A stretch of 64,000 nucleotides of DNA from Amycolatopsis sp. GM8 (GCF_021653975.1 NZ_JAJKFK010000002.1:496001-560000), one strand, 5' to 3'. Numbered from the stretch's first letter, positions 1-9,249 are shown. Notes: generated by a model from the sequence alone, not told the origin. Program-made: numbers and translations.

Positions 1-1736
1 GTGGGCAGCCGGTGGGCGACCGGGTCGCGGCGGAAGTCCGCGAACAGGGTCCGGTCCTGGTTCTCCACCGGTAGCCGATACTCGCCCGCCGCCCAGAAGT
101 CCACAAAGGACGGAATATCGAAACCCTTTTCCAGCAACTGCTTTCGCCACGACTCGTACAGGTGGTCCAGCCAGGCGCGCGGTGACCGGCCTTCGGTGAA
201 CCGCTCCTCGATGCCCAGCCGGGCCGCGAGCCCGGCCAGGATCGCGTAGTCGTCGCGGGCTTCGGCGAACGGCTCGGCCACCTGGTGCATCGCGACGAAG
301 TGGGTGTCCCGGCGCCCGGACCCGAAGTCCTCCCGCTCCAGCGACACCGTCGACGGCAGGACGAAGTCCGCGTGGCGCGCGGTCGCGGTCCAGAACGGAT
401 CGTGCACGACCGCCGTGTCCGGCCGGGAGAACGCGGTGCGCAGCCGGTTGAGGTCCTGATGGTGGTGGAACGGGTTCCCGCCCGCCCAGTGCACGAGCCG
501 GATGTCCGGGTACGTGCGCACGGTGCCGTCGTAGTCGTACGAAGCGCCGGGATTCAGCAGCAAGTCGGCGATCCGGGCGACGGGGATGAACTCCCGCACG
601 GGATTCACGCCCTGCGCCAGGTGCGGCGTCCGGAAGTCGGGACCGATGTCGCCGATCTCCGCCATGGACCCGTAGCCGTGACCGAACCCACCGCCGGGCA
701 GGCCGATCTGGCCGAGCATCGCGGCCAGCGCGATCCCGGCCCACACCGGCTGCTCGCCGTGTTCGATGCGCTGCAACGACCAGGTGACCGTGATGAACGT
801 CCGCGCCGAGGCCATCCGGCGGGCCAGCGCGACGATGTCGGCCGCGGGCAGTTCGGTGATCGGGCTCGCCCAGTCCGCGTCCTTGGGCACGCCGTCGTCC
901 AAGCCGAGGAGGTAGCGCTCGAACTCGTCGTAGCCGGCGCAGTACCGGTCGAGGAAAGCCTTGTCGTGCAAGCCTTCCGTGACGAGGGTGTGCGCGAGGG
1001 CGAGCATCAGTGCGGTGTCGGTCGCCGGGCGGATCGGGTACCAGCGAGCGTCCAGGGACGTGGGAAGGTCACCCCGCAGCGGGCTGATCAGGGCGACCTC
1101 GACGCCGCGTTCGCCCAGCTGCGCCAGGAATCCCGGGGTGTGGTGGCGGGTGACGCCGCCCGGGGTGACGAACACGTTCTTCTCCGGCACCCCGCCGAAC
1201 GCGACGAGCAGGTCGGTGTTCTCGACGATCGTCGGCCAACTCGACCCGTTGCGCATGACTTCGCCGGCACCGCCGACGATGTGCGGGAGCACCACGGTGC
1301 TCGTGCCGTTGCTGTAGCTGTTGCGCGCGGAGACGAAGCCGCCGAACGCGTTGAGGAACCGGTGCAGCTGGCTCTGCGCGTGGTGGAACCGGCCCGCGCT
1401 GGCCCAGCCGTACGAGCCGCCGAAGATCGCCTGGTTGCCGTGCTCGTCGCGGACCCGGCGGAACTCGGCGGCGAGCAGGTCCAGCGCCTCGTCCCAGCCG
1501 ACCTGGACGAACTCCTCGCGACCGCGCGCCGGGTCGGGTCCCGGTCCGCGTTCGAGCCAGCCGCGGCGGATCGCCGGCGCCGCGATCCGGGTCGGATGGC
1601 GCAGCGTGTCGGTCAGGTTGGCAAGCAGGGGTGACGGCGCCGGGTCCTCCGGGTGCGCGACGACCTCCAGCCGGCCATCGGCGTCCAGCCCCGCGGAAAA
1701 CGCGCCCCAATGTGATGTGCTCGGCCGCAGACTCAC
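1..1736 (-). CDS. Molybdopterin-dependent oxidoreductase, BisC/DMSO-reductase type (C-terminus cut off by window edge)
   Basis: About 578 N-terminal residues are visible; the gene runs off the left edge. The protein opens with SLRPSTSHWGAF and has the block GGSYGWASAGRFHHAQ followed by NSYSNGTS, the region that carries the serine molybdenum ligand in DMSO/TMAO/biotin-sulfoxide reductases. Later VVHDPFWTATARHADFVLP and SLEREDFGSGRRD match the conserved substrate-domain core. There is no N-terminal CxxC iron-sulfur motif and no twin-arginine signal, which favours a cytoplasmic biotin- or methionine-sulfoxide-reductase-like enzyme over a respiratory one. The GTG start follows an AGGTG stretch; an ATG at 1753 is out of frame. 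It diverges from the NCS1 permease. The actual substrate cannot be read from sequence. Confidence 0.85.
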   Translation of the reverse strand, partial: MSLRPSTSHWGAFSAGLDADGRLEVVAHPEDPAPSPLLANLTDTLRHPTRIAAPAIRRGWLERGPGPDPARGREEFVQVGWDEALDLLAAEFRRVRDEHGNQAIFGGSYGWASAGRFHHAQSQLHRFLNAFGGFVSARNSYSNGTSTVVLPHIVGGAGEVMRNGSSWPTIVENTDLLVAFGGVPEKNVFVTPGGVTRHHTPGFLAQLGERGVEVALISPLRGDLPTSLDARWYPIRPATDTALMLALAHTLVTEGLHDKAFLDRYCAGYDEFERYLLGLDDGVPKDADWASPITELPAADIVALARRMASARTFITVTWSLQRIEHGEQPVWAGIALAAMLGQIGLPGGGFGHGYGSMAEIGDIGPDFRTPHLAQGVNPVREFIPVARIADLLLNPGASYDYDGTVRTYPDIRLVHWAGGNPFHHHQDLNRLRTAFSRPDTAVVHDPFWTATARHADFVLPSTVSLEREDFGSGRRDTHFVAMHQVAEPFAEARDDYAILAGLAARLGIEERFTEGRSPRAWLDHLYESWRKQLLEKGFDIPSFVDFWAAGEYRLPVENQDRTLFADFRRDPVAHRLP

Positions 1737-1778
1737 CCGTCCACACCTACCATAAGACCTGCGTGAGACGGTGATGTC

Positions 1779-3149
1779 ATGGACAGGAACGCATTGACCG
1801 CCGGTGTCTTCGGCGGCCGGATGCCCGCGCGGGCGGGCGATCTCGGGCTCGAGTCGCACGGGATCACCCCGGTTCCCGACAGCAACCGGTTCGGCAGGCC
1901 GATCCGGCTGCTCACGGTGTTCTTCGCGCCCAACCTGACCATGACCGCGGTGTTCTCGGGCACCCTCGGCGCCGGGCTGGGCCTCGGCTTCGGCACCGGC
2001 CTGATCGCGCTCCTGGTCGGCACGGTGCTCGGCTCGCTCCCCGTCGCGTACCTGGCGACGTGGGGTCCGCGCACCGGCACCGCGCAACTTCCCTTGGCGC
2101 GCCTGCCGTTCCGCGGCACGGTCGTCCTGCCGGGCCTGGTGCAGTGGGTCAGCTCGATCGCGTGGGACGCGCTCGTCGGCCTGTTCGGCGGGGACGCGCT
2201 GGCCCAGCTGCTCGGGATCCCGTTCTGGCTGGCGGTCGCGATCGTGTTGCTGCTGCAGTGCGCGGTCGGGGTGCTCGGCTACGAGGTGATCCACCGGGTG
2301 CAGGCCGTGATGACGGCCGTCATCGGGGTGTTCTTCGTGGTGCTGACCGTCAAGCTGGTCGGCGGGCACACCGTGGTGACCGCCAACTCGGTCACCGGCG
2401 GGGATCTCGCGGGCGCGTTCATCCTGTTCAGCACCATCGCGTTGAGCCTGGCCATCTCGTGGGCGAGCTACGCCTCGGACTTCAGCCGGTACCTGCCCTC
2501 GACGACGTCGCGGCCGCGAGCGTTCGTCTACACGCTGCTGGGCGTCACGCTGTCGTTCGCGTGGGGTGAGGCGCTCGGGCTCGCGGCCGGCCAGACGCTG
2601 ACCGACCAGACCACGGCCGGGATCAGCGCCCTGCTCGGCGGCGGCGTGCTCGGTGCCGTCGCACTGCTGGTGATCGCGCTGACCGCGGTCTCCTCCAACG
2701 CGATGAACGACTACAGCGGCTCGCTGGCCCTGCAGACCGTCGGCGTCCGGCTGAGGCGGCCGGTGTCGGCGGTGGTGGTGACGGTGATCGCGTTCGCGCT
2801 GATCCTGTGGATGCACAGCGGCGACCTGTCTTCGAAGTTCGAGGACGTGCTGCTGGTCATCGGCTACTGGATCCCGCCGTTCGTCGGGGTCGTGGTGATC
2901 GACTGGTGGCTGCGCACCCGGCGCGGGCGCCGCTTCGACGTGCTGGCCGACATCGCCGAACCGCAGCCGGGCTGGCCCGCGCTGGTGGCGTTCGTGGCCG
3001 GGTGCGGCGCGGCCGTGCCGTTCATGAACACCAGCATCTACACGGGTCCCGTCGCCGCCGCGGCACACGGCGCCGACCTCGCGTACTACGTCGGACTGGT
3101 CGCGTCGGCGGCCGTGTATTCCGTGCTGCGGGCAGTCACTCGCCGGTAG
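1779..3149 (+). CDS. NCS1-family cytosine/purine-type permease
   Basis: This 456-residue protein has about twelve hydrophobic segments and the NCS1 signature near its first helix (FFAPNLTMTAVFSGTLGAG), followed by the WVSSIAWDAL and SWASYASDFSRYLP blocks typical of purine/cytosine permeases (PF02133 type). Such carriers are secondary transporters in the cytoplasmic membrane moving nucleobases, hydantoins or thiamine-like compounds with protons or sodium. The ligand is not predictable here. The ATG start is preceded by GTGATGTC with only weak ribosome-binding complementarity. Its 3' end overlaps the convergent fusion gene by 14 bases. Confidence 0.85.
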   Translation: MDRNALTAGVFGGRMPARAGDLGLESHGITPVPDSNRFGRPIRLLTVFFAPNLTMTAVFSGTLGAGLGLGFGTGLIALLVGTVLGSLPVAYLATWGPRTGTAQLPLARLPFRGTVVLPGLVQWVSSIAWDALVGLFGGDALAQLLGIPFWLAVAIVLLLQCAVGVLGYEVIHRVQAVMTAVIGVFFVVLTVKLVGGHTVVTANSVTGGDLAGAFILFSTIALSLAISWASYASDFSRYLPSTTSRPRAFVYTLLGVTLSFAWGEALGLAAGQTLTDQTTAGISALLGGGVLGAVALLVIALTAVSSNAMNDYSGSLALQTVGVRLRRPVSAVVVTVIAFALILWMHSGDLSSKFEDVLLVIGYWIPPFVGVVVIDWWLRTRRGRRFDVLADIAEPQPGWPALVAFVAGCGAAVPFMNTSIYTGPVAAAAHGADLAYYVGLVASAAVYSVLRAVTRR

Positions 3150-4911
3150 CGACCGGACGGTCCGGGTGGTTGGACCACTGCGACCACGAGCCGGGGTACA
3201 GCGCGGCTTCGATCCCGGCCACCGCGAGCGCGGCGATCTCGTGTGCCGCGGTCACGCCGGATCCACAGTAGACACCGACCTGCGTGCCGGCACCGAGTTC
3301 GCGGAAACGCGCGGCAAGTTCTTCCGCCGCGCGGAAACGGCCGTCCGGCGCGAGATTCTCCGCCGTGGGGGCACTGACCGCGCCGGGAATGTGCCCCGCA
3401 CGGGGGTCGACCGGCTCCTGCTCGCCGCGATACCGCTCGCCCGCCCGCGCGTCGAGCAGGACGCCCTGGAACGCGCCGGCCTCGTCCATGGTCAGGACCG
3501 GCATATTGCCCGATTTGACGACGAAGTCACCGGCCTTCGGGGCCGGTCCGAAGCCGGTCTCCAGCTCGTCCCAGGCAGCCAGCCCGCCGTCGAGCAGCCG
3601 CACGTCTTCGACGCCCGCCCAGCGCAGCAGCCACCAAGCCCTTGCCGCGGCAAGGTTTCCGTTGTTGTCGTACGCCACGACGCGAGAGCCTTCCCGGATC
3701 CCCCACCGCCGGGCCGCCGCTTGCAGGGCCTGGGGATCGGGCAGCGGATGGCGGCCTTCGGCCGGGACTGGCGGGGCGGCGAGTTCCGTGTCGAGGTCGA
3801 CGTACACCGCGCCGGGAATGTGGCCGTCCAGATAGTGCCGGTGCCCGTTCGGGTCGCCGAGCGCCCACCGGACGTCGAGCAGCACGGGCGGATCCGCGGA
3901 CTCCAGCTGCCGCGCCAGTTCCTCCGCCGTGACCAGCACCGGCGGCACCACCCGCGGCAGCTCGCCGATGTTCGCGCTGCCCGGTTCCTCGCGTCGCTCC
4001 GCGGCCAGGCCGATCCGGTGCTGCAGCGCCTCGTTGAGCGGAGCCGGCACGCCGTGCAGGCGCCCGAGCAGCACGATCTCGCCGTTGAGGAAGTCGGCCT
4101 CGACCGAACCCGTGCCGCGCGCCAGGCTCTGCCACGTCGAACTGCCGCCGCGCGCATGGCTCGGCACTTCCGCGACGTCCGCGACGGACACGTCCACTTC
4201 GGACTCCGCACGGAGATCGGCCGCCGTCATCCCGGCGGCCTTGAACACCCGCAGTGCCTCGGCCCGCAACTCGGCGGCGATCTTCGGGTTCGGGCCGTAC
4301 AGCGCGTCGACCGCGTTTCGGAGGTTGCCCAGCAGCTTGCCCGCCTTCCAGTGCGACAGGTTCGGTACGACCTGCACGGCGAAGTCGGCTGCCCGGAAGT
4401 CGTCGGCGATCCGGGACAGGCGGGGATCGTCGCCGTGGGGGAACTGGCCGAGCCAGAAGATGCCCGGCTGCCGCGCGCCCTCGGCGCTCACCTCACCGGG
4501 CCGCAGGTAGCTCGATGGCTGCCAGATCGCCGCGCCGAACACCGTGCGGAACCGGCGCAGTGCCGCGCGCTCGTTCTCGAGCCCGTTCTGCAGGCTCACG
4601 ATGGGCAGGTCCGCCGCGGCACCATCGCCGGCGGGCCGCCACGACCATTCCCGCAGGACGGCTTCGGTGTCCTGGGTCTTGGTCGCGAGCACCAGCACGT
4701 CATCGGCGGTCAGCTCCACCTCGTGCGCACCGGCCGCGACGGTGAGGCGCACCTGCCGCTCACCGCTGGGCCGGTGATACCGCAGCCCGCGCTCGCGGAT
4801 CGTCGCGCCGTGCTCGCCGCGGGCGATCAGCACGACCGGGATCCCGGCCAGTTCGAGCTGCGCCGCGACGGTCGAGCCGATCGCGCCGGCGCCGATGATG
4901 ATGTATCGCAT
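3136..4911 (-). CDS. Ketopantoate reductase-like / two-domain rhodanese fusion protein
   Basis: A single 591-residue frame holds two enzymes. Residues 1 to about 305 are a PanE/ApbA-type reductase: Rossmann motif IIIGAGAIGS at 4-13 and the lysine-bearing LSHWKAGKLLGN block. From about residue 319 a tandem rhodanese/3-mercaptopyruvate sulfurtransferase follows, with the first domain LLDVRWALGDPNGHRHYLDG and the second-domain catalytic loop VYCGSGVTAAHE (Cys near 548). The linker EPGSANIGELPRVVPPVLV contains no stop codon. In relatives these are expected as separate neighbouring genes, so this is either a true fusion, internal initiation at a GTG in the linker, or a sequencing artefact. Start ATG 4911 is chosen because the Rossmann fold begins immediately; in-frame sequence upstream is low-complexity and overlaps the divergent lipoprotein gene. 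Confidence 0.8.
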   Translation of the reverse strand: MRYIIIGAGAIGSTVAAQLELAGIPVVLIARGEHGATIRERGLRYHRPSGERQVRLTVAAGAHEVELTADDVLVLATKTQDTEAVLREWSWRPAGDGAAADLPIVSLQNGLENERAALRRFRTVFGAAIWQPSSYLRPGEVSAEGARQPGIFWLGQFPHGDDPRLSRIADDFRAADFAVQVVPNLSHWKAGKLLGNLRNAVDALYGPNPKIAAELRAEALRVFKAAGMTAADLRAESEVDVSVADVAEVPSHARGGSSTWQSLARGTGSVEADFLNGEIVLLGRLHGVPAPLNEALQHRIGLAAERREEPGSANIGELPRVVPPVLVTAEELARQLESADPPVLLDVRWALGDPNGHRHYLDGHIPGAVYVDLDTELAAPPVPAEGRHPLPDPQALQAAARRWGIREGSRVVAYDNNGNLAAARAWWLLRWAGVEDVRLLDGGLAAWDELETGFGPAPKAGDFVVKSGNMPVLTMDEAGAFQGVLLDARAGERYRGEQEPVDPRAGHIPGAVSAPTAENLAPDGRFRAAEELAARFRELGAGTQVGVYCGSGVTAAHEIAALAVAGIEAALYPGSWSQWSNHPDRPVATGE

Positions 4912-5031
4912 GCCCCCATCCCACCACAGCGCACCGAAACAAGATCGTGACCAGCGGCTATCAACCTGAGGTAGCGAACTGACGTCTGAAGCGATGTAAC
5001 AACCGACCGAAACCGGACCCCGGGGGGCCAA

Positions 5032-5667
5032 GTGCGCACGAAGAAGATCTGGCTGGTGTTCGCGAGCGTCGCCGCGGCCGCCACCGTCGCCGGTTGCTCC
5101 GGCGGGACCAGCGCGAACGTGCAGCCGGCCGCGGCCGCGAGCACGCCGACGTCCTCCATCTCCAGCGCACCGCCGGTCGTCACCACCACCACGACCACAC
5201 CGCCGCCGAGCACGAGCAGCACCACGCCCGCGCCGCCGAGCTCGTCGACGACGACCACCAAGAAGACCACCACGACGCCGAAGAAGACGACGACTCCACC
5301 GCCCGCGGCGCAGCCCCCGGTGCCCTGCGCGATCACCGACGGCGCCTGCGTCGACATCTCCGCGAAGAAGGCCTGGCTGCTCAGCGGCGGCAAGGTGGTC
5401 TACGGCCCGGTCCCGATCACCACCGGCCGCAAGGGCTACCCGACCCCGACCGGCACGTTCCACGTGCTCTACAAGGAGAAGATGCACCTCAGCAAGGAGT
5501 TCGACAACGCGCCGATGCCGAACTCGGTCTTCTTCTACCCGGGCGACGCCTTCCACACCGGCAGCCTCTCGGCCCCGTCACACGGCTGCGTGCACCTGTC
5601 GAGCGCCGCGTCGCTGAAGTTCTTCAGCACGCTCAGCGTCGGGGACGCGGTTCAGGTCGTGCCCTGA
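5032..5667 (+). CDS. L,D-transpeptidase (YkuD domain) lipoprotein
   Basis: This 211-residue protein has a lipoprotein signal with lipobox VAGC (Cys22), then about 75 residues of Thr/Pro/Ser/Lys low-complexity linker, then a YkuD domain with the catalytic motif SHGCVHL (Cys186). YkuD enzymes form 3-3 crosslinks in peptidoglycan or attach proteins to it; the lipid anchor and flexible linker would place the domain in the wall. The domain is short, as in the small ErfK/YbiS-like lipoproteins of actinomycetes. Start is GTG after a GGGGGG tract. The last 16 bases overlap the convergent iniR-like gene. Confidence 0.88.
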   Translation: MRTKKIWLVFASVAAAATVAGCSGGTSANVQPAAAASTPTSSISSAPPVVTTTTTTPPPSTSSTTPAPPSSSTTTTKKTTTTPKKTTTPPPAAQPPVPCAITDGACVDISAKKAWLLSGGKVVYGPVPITTGRKGYPTPTGTFHVLYKEKMHLSKEFDNAPMPNSVFFYPGDAFHTGSLSAPSHGCVHLSSAASLKFFSTLSVGDAVQVVP

Positions 5668-7898
5668 GCCACACTGGGCTCCAGCTCCGCGCGCAGTTCG
5701 GCCAGTAGCTCGCCGCGGCTGCCGGCGCCCAGCCGCTGGCGCATCCGGGCCATGTGGTGCTCGACCGTCTTCGCCGAGATGAACAGCCGGTCGCCGATCT
5801 GCTTGTAGGTCAACCCGGCCAGCACGAGCTCGGCGACCTGCCGTTCACGGCCGCTCAGCCGCGCCGGTCCCGGGGTGGCCGACGGCTCGCGGCCCTGCAG
5901 CACCCGGGCGCAGTCCAGCAGGGTCACCATCACCTTGCGGTCGGACGTCCGGATGGCCGCCTGGCCGGCCAGCCGGGCGCCGTCCCAGCACAGGCCGACG
6001 TCGTGCAGGCCGCGCGCGGCCGTTTCGACCGCGACCTGGTCGACCTCGCCGCCCAGCACCTTCAACCAGCATTCGGCCGCCTGCGACATCGCCGCGAAGT
6101 ACGCGCCCGCCCCGGCACCGGTCGCGAGCGCACGGGCGTGCTCGGCCGCCTCGCCGGGCTGCTCGTCGAGGATCGCCGCGTGCAGCCCGCTCCAGTGCAG
6201 CGCCGTCGCCCACAACGGCGGATCACCGAGCGCGGCGAGCAGCTGCCGGGCCTGCCGCAGGTGCGGCGCGAGCCGGTCGCGCTCGCCGAGCCGGGCGGCC
6301 GCGACCTCGAACTCGCCGAACGGCAGGAAGGTGAACAGGTCCACCGGGTGCCGGATCACCGCTTCCCTTGCCTGGCCCCAGATCCGGCGCAACGCGGCGA
6401 GGTCGCTGGCCCGGCGGGCCAGGCCCACCCGCAGGCCGACGGCGAACAGCCAGTCGCGCGGGGACAGGTTGTCCCCGGCCTGGCGCAGCCGCGACACCGC
6501 CACCTCTTCGTCGCCGCGCACCATGGCGATCCACGCCAGCAGCAATCGGTGCCGCGCCACCAGCGAACCGGCCTCGATCGCGCGTGTCAGCAACGGCGCC
6601 GCGATCTCCGCCTCCCCGCTGTGCACGGCGACGAGCGCGCCGAGCGCGGCCGGGCTGTCCGGCAGCAGCAGCCGCGCCGACACGGGTTCGAGCATCTCCG
6701 CGGAACGGACCAAAGTGGACAGTGCGACCGCCGGCTGCTCGGTCACCGATTCGACGACGCCCCGCGCCGCACTGGACACCGCGCCGGACAGCAACGTCGG
6801 CGGGCCGCCGCCGGCTTTTTCCAGCGCCTGCTTGGCTTCCGCGGCCCGGCCGGTGCCGACGAGGGCGATCGCCGCGAAGCACTGGGCCTCGCTGGTCCCG
6901 GCCCACTGGAACAGTTCCGCGCTGCGGGCGAGCTGTCCCCGGTGTGCGAGCGCCGTACCGGCCACGCGCGCGCCCTCGGACCGGTCCGGTGCGTTCTCGG
7001 CCCCGATCACCGCGTCCGCGAGCCGCAGCGCACCGTCGAAATCTCCGGCCCGGCAGGCGGCATCCGCCCAGCGCGCACCCACCTGCCGGCCCGCCTTGGC
7101 CGCTGCTTCGTACAGCCGGGCGGCCGCCGCGGGCTCGGCTTCGTCCGCGGCCGCTTCGAAAGCCGCGCCGATCCCGTCGCCCGTCAACCCGGCGCCGAGC
7201 AACGGGGTGACCAGCCGCAGCAGGGGACCGCCGCGCTCCAGCTGCCGTTCGACCAGCTCCCGGCGCAAGGAGACCTGCCGGTCGCGGGGCATCAGCTCAC
7301 GCACCGCCCGCGCCGCGATCGGCAGCAGCTTGCCGTCCGGCGCGAGCAGGCCGGTCGCGTACGCCGCCTCGGCCGACCCGCCCGCGAGATCGGCGCCCGC
7401 CCCGGCGTCCGCGGCGACCAGGAACCGCAGCACGTCCTCACCGGCGTGGTCGAGCTCGTGCCGCAACAGGCTCAGCTCCGACGCCGCCCGCACCAGCCCG
7501 GGCACACCGCCGGTCTGCGCGTGCACGAACTCGGCCAGCTCGCGGGAACCGGTCGCTTCGAGGAACTTCGCCGTCCGCGCGACGTCGAACGGGCGCAGCA
7601 CGATCTGCCCCTTCAGCCGCGCGAGTACCCGGTTCAGCTCGGCCCGGCGCGCGTGCGGACGAGTCGCGATCACGATCCCGGCCTGCTCGTCCTCCAGGTG
7701 GCGCGACAGCTCGGCCAGTTCCGCGTCGCCCAGCAGATGCGCGTCGTCGACCAGGCGGACGTCGGCGCCGGACAGCCGTTCGAGCACGGTCGTCTTGCCG
7801 TAGCCACCGGGCGCCACGACCGCGAGCCGGACCGGCGCGAGCTCGCCGGACACGATGGCGGCGCAGACCCGTTCGGTGGGCTCATCCAGCAGGATCAC
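5652..7898 (-). CDS. iniR: IniR-like LuxR-family ATPase regulator
   Basis: This 748-residue protein has a STAND/LAL architecture. It carries Walker A GGYGKTT at 31-37, a Walker B-like VRLVDDAHLL about 15 residues later, a long alpha-helical repeat region and a C-terminal LuxR helix-turn-helix (LSGRERQVAELVLAGLTYKQ, then AKTVEHHMARMRQRL). In mycobacteria the equivalent IniR (Rv0339c) sits beside iniBAC and activates it under envelope stress. Here the gene shares a 4-base ATGA overlap with the upstream Hsp70-like gene and lies divergently next to iniB, iniA and iniC, so the same role is inferred. Assignment rests on architecture and position. Confidence 0.82.
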   Translation of the reverse strand: MILLDEPTERVCAAIVSGELAPVRLAVVAPGGYGKTTVLERLSGADVRLVDDAHLLGDAELAELSRHLEDEQAGIVIATRPHARRAELNRVLARLKGQIVLRPFDVARTAKFLEATGSRELAEFVHAQTGGVPGLVRAASELSLLRHELDHAGEDVLRFLVAADAGAGADLAGGSAEAAYATGLLAPDGKLLPIAARAVRELMPRDRQVSLRRELVERQLERGGPLLRLVTPLLGAGLTGDGIGAAFEAAADEAEPAAAARLYEAAAKAGRQVGARWADAACRAGDFDGALRLADAVIGAENAPDRSEGARVAGTALAHRGQLARSAELFQWAGTSEAQCFAAIALVGTGRAAEAKQALEKAGGGPPTLLSGAVSSAARGVVESVTEQPAVALSTLVRSAEMLEPVSARLLLPDSPAALGALVAVHSGEAEIAAPLLTRAIEAGSLVARHRLLLAWIAMVRGDEEVAVSRLRQAGDNLSPRDWLFAVGLRVGLARRASDLAALRRIWGQAREAVIRHPVDLFTFLPFGEFEVAAARLGERDRLAPHLRQARQLLAALGDPPLWATALHWSGLHAAILDEQPGEAAEHARALATGAGAGAYFAAMSQAAECWLKVLGGEVDQVAVETAARGLHDVGLCWDGARLAGQAAIRTSDRKVMVTLLDCARVLQGREPSATPGPARLSGRERQVAELVLAGLTYKQIGDRLFISAKTVEHHMARMRQRLGAGSRGELLAELRAELEPSVAQGTT

Positions 7899-9034
7899 TC
7901 GTCGTCATCCTCGTTTCGGGGCCGCCGGGTCAGCTCGAACCGCCGGCGGGGCGGTTCGAGCGGGGTGAGCACGACCGGCGGTCGTGGCGGGGTGGGCTCG
8001 GCATCGTAAACCTCGTCCGGGTCGAGCTCCGGATAGCCCGTCACTCTGGGCACGAGCGCCGTCGACGACGGGGGCGCCTCGGCGGGCGGCCGGGCGGCCA
8101 GTGCCGCACCCCGGCAGGCGGCGGTGGCCGGATCGGGGTCGAGCAGGACCCGGCAGTCCAATGCGTCCTCGGCGAGCCGGCTGACCAGCGGAATCCGGGC
8201 CACACCGCCGACCAGCAGCGCCGCGGACAGGTCTTCGAACCGGCGCAGCGGGGCCAGCGCCATGGCCAGCATCGGCTCGACCAGCCGCTCGAACTCGGTG
8301 CGGGTGACGCGGCCCGGCACGTCCACATCCCGCGACGTGGACAGCAGTTCCTTGGTCTCGGTGGACAGATCGCGCAGCTGGGCCGGATCTCCGCCGAACC
8401 GCGCGACGAGATGCTCGGCGAGCACGTCGTCCAGCGCGGGCGCGAGCTGTTCGTCGTGCCCGAGCAGCTCGAAGGTGGCCGCGGCGCGGCGCAGGAGCGC
8501 GGTGTCGACGTGCTCACCGCCGAGACGGCAGACCGCGAGCCGGTCGCCGGTTTCGACGCGTTCGCGGACCAGCAGGCTTTCGGCCGCCGCGATGGCGTTC
8601 GGCAGCAGCAGTGCGCCGGGGATGCCCGCGTCGTGCAGCGCGTCATGCAGCAGGGAGCGCCGGTAGCCGGTCCAGCTCGGCGGGTGGGTCAGCGCGATCC
8701 GCGCCGCGTCGCCGCCCTCGTTCTCGGCGACCTGGTCGGCCACCCAGCCGGCGACAACCGCCGCCAGCGACTCGGGCCGGTACAGCTCGTCGCCCAGCAG
8801 CATCGGCACGTCGTCGCCGACCCGCCGGGCGAAACCGCGGGCGACCCGGTCCGGCGCCACCTGCGCGCGCCGCCGGGCCTCCGGACCGGCGACGACCGTC
8901 GCGTCCGCGTCGACGTGCAGCACCGACTCGAGCGAGTACACCACCTCCGGCTCGCCCCATCGCTCCCCCGCACGACGGCACACGGCGGCCTTGATCCGGC
9001 TGCCACCAATGTCGATACCGAGGACGTAACGCAT
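7895..9034 (-). CDS. Short Hsp70-like ATPase (ini locus)
   Basis: This 379-residue actin/Hsp70-fold ATPase has the phosphate-1 motif GIDIGGSRIKAAV near the N-terminus, LTHPPSW in the middle, LLPNAIAAAESL and the adenosine motif VGGVARIPLV. There is no Hsp70 substrate-binding domain; after the ATPase core comes only a Pro/Arg/Glu-rich tail ending RRPRNEDDDE. Start ATG 9034 has a near-perfect ribosome-binding site (TAGGAGGA, 9-10 bases upstream); an upstream in-frame start would bury that site. It is translationally coupled to iniR and transcribed away from iniB, suggesting a sensor or partner for the IniR ATPase or for the IniA/IniC dynamins. Confidence 0.82.
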   Translation of the reverse strand: MRYVLGIDIGGSRIKAAVCRRAGERWGEPEVVYSLESVLHVDADATVVAGPEARRRAQVAPDRVARGFARRVGDDVPMLLGDELYRPESLAAVVAGWVADQVAENEGGDAARIALTHPPSWTGYRRSLLHDALHDAGIPGALLLPNAIAAAESLLVRERVETGDRLAVCRLGGEHVDTALLRRAAATFELLGHDEQLAPALDDVLAEHLVARFGGDPAQLRDLSTETKELLSTSRDVDVPGRVTRTEFERLVEPMLAMALAPLRRFEDLSAALLVGGVARIPLVSRLAEDALDCRVLLDPDPATAACRGAALAARPPAEAPPSSTALVPRVTGYPELDPDEVYDAEPTPPRPPVVLTPLEPPRRRFELTRRPRNEDDDE

Positions 9035-9125
9035 CCGAGTGCTTCCTCCTAGGAGTCGTCCTTTCGTACCAAAGGCTTCCGTTGGGGTCACATCCCCTAA
9101 CCCCCTAATGCCCGCACACCCCCAT

Positions 9126-9183
9126 TCGGGGAACGGGACCGGGTCGGATCCCCGATGGCAGGACCAGCGGGAATGCCTAGGTT
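9126..9183 (+). promoter_or_regulatory. Candidate iniB promoter with upstream inverted repeat
   Basis: A -10 box TAGGTT (9178-9183) lies 17 bases after a -35-like ATGGCA (9155-9160). Immediately upstream is an inverted repeat TCGGGGA (9126-9132) / TCCCCGA (9149-9155), centre-to-centre 23 bp or about two helical turns, abutting the -35. That is the usual place for an activator such as IniR. A second pair, GGGGT 9084-9088 / ACCCC 9100-9104, lies nearer the hsp70-like gene. Prediction by eye only. Confidence 0.5.
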
Positions 9184-9249
9184 GGTGGCAGTTGCCCGGC
9201 CGTGCCGCGCGATCACCTCATGACCAACTCCTAGATTCCGGAGCTTTCG

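Noticed and set aside
285-1634. 449-codon plus-strand open frame
   Set aside because: Complement of the molybdopterin oxidoreductase, whose minus-strand translation shows clear family motifs; the plus frame is arginine/valine-rich nonsense.
3166-4950. 594-codon plus-strand open frame
   Set aside because: Antisense shadow of the reductase-rhodanese fusion: Arg/Pro/Gly-rich with no domain motifs, and the minus-strand protein has full enzyme signatures.
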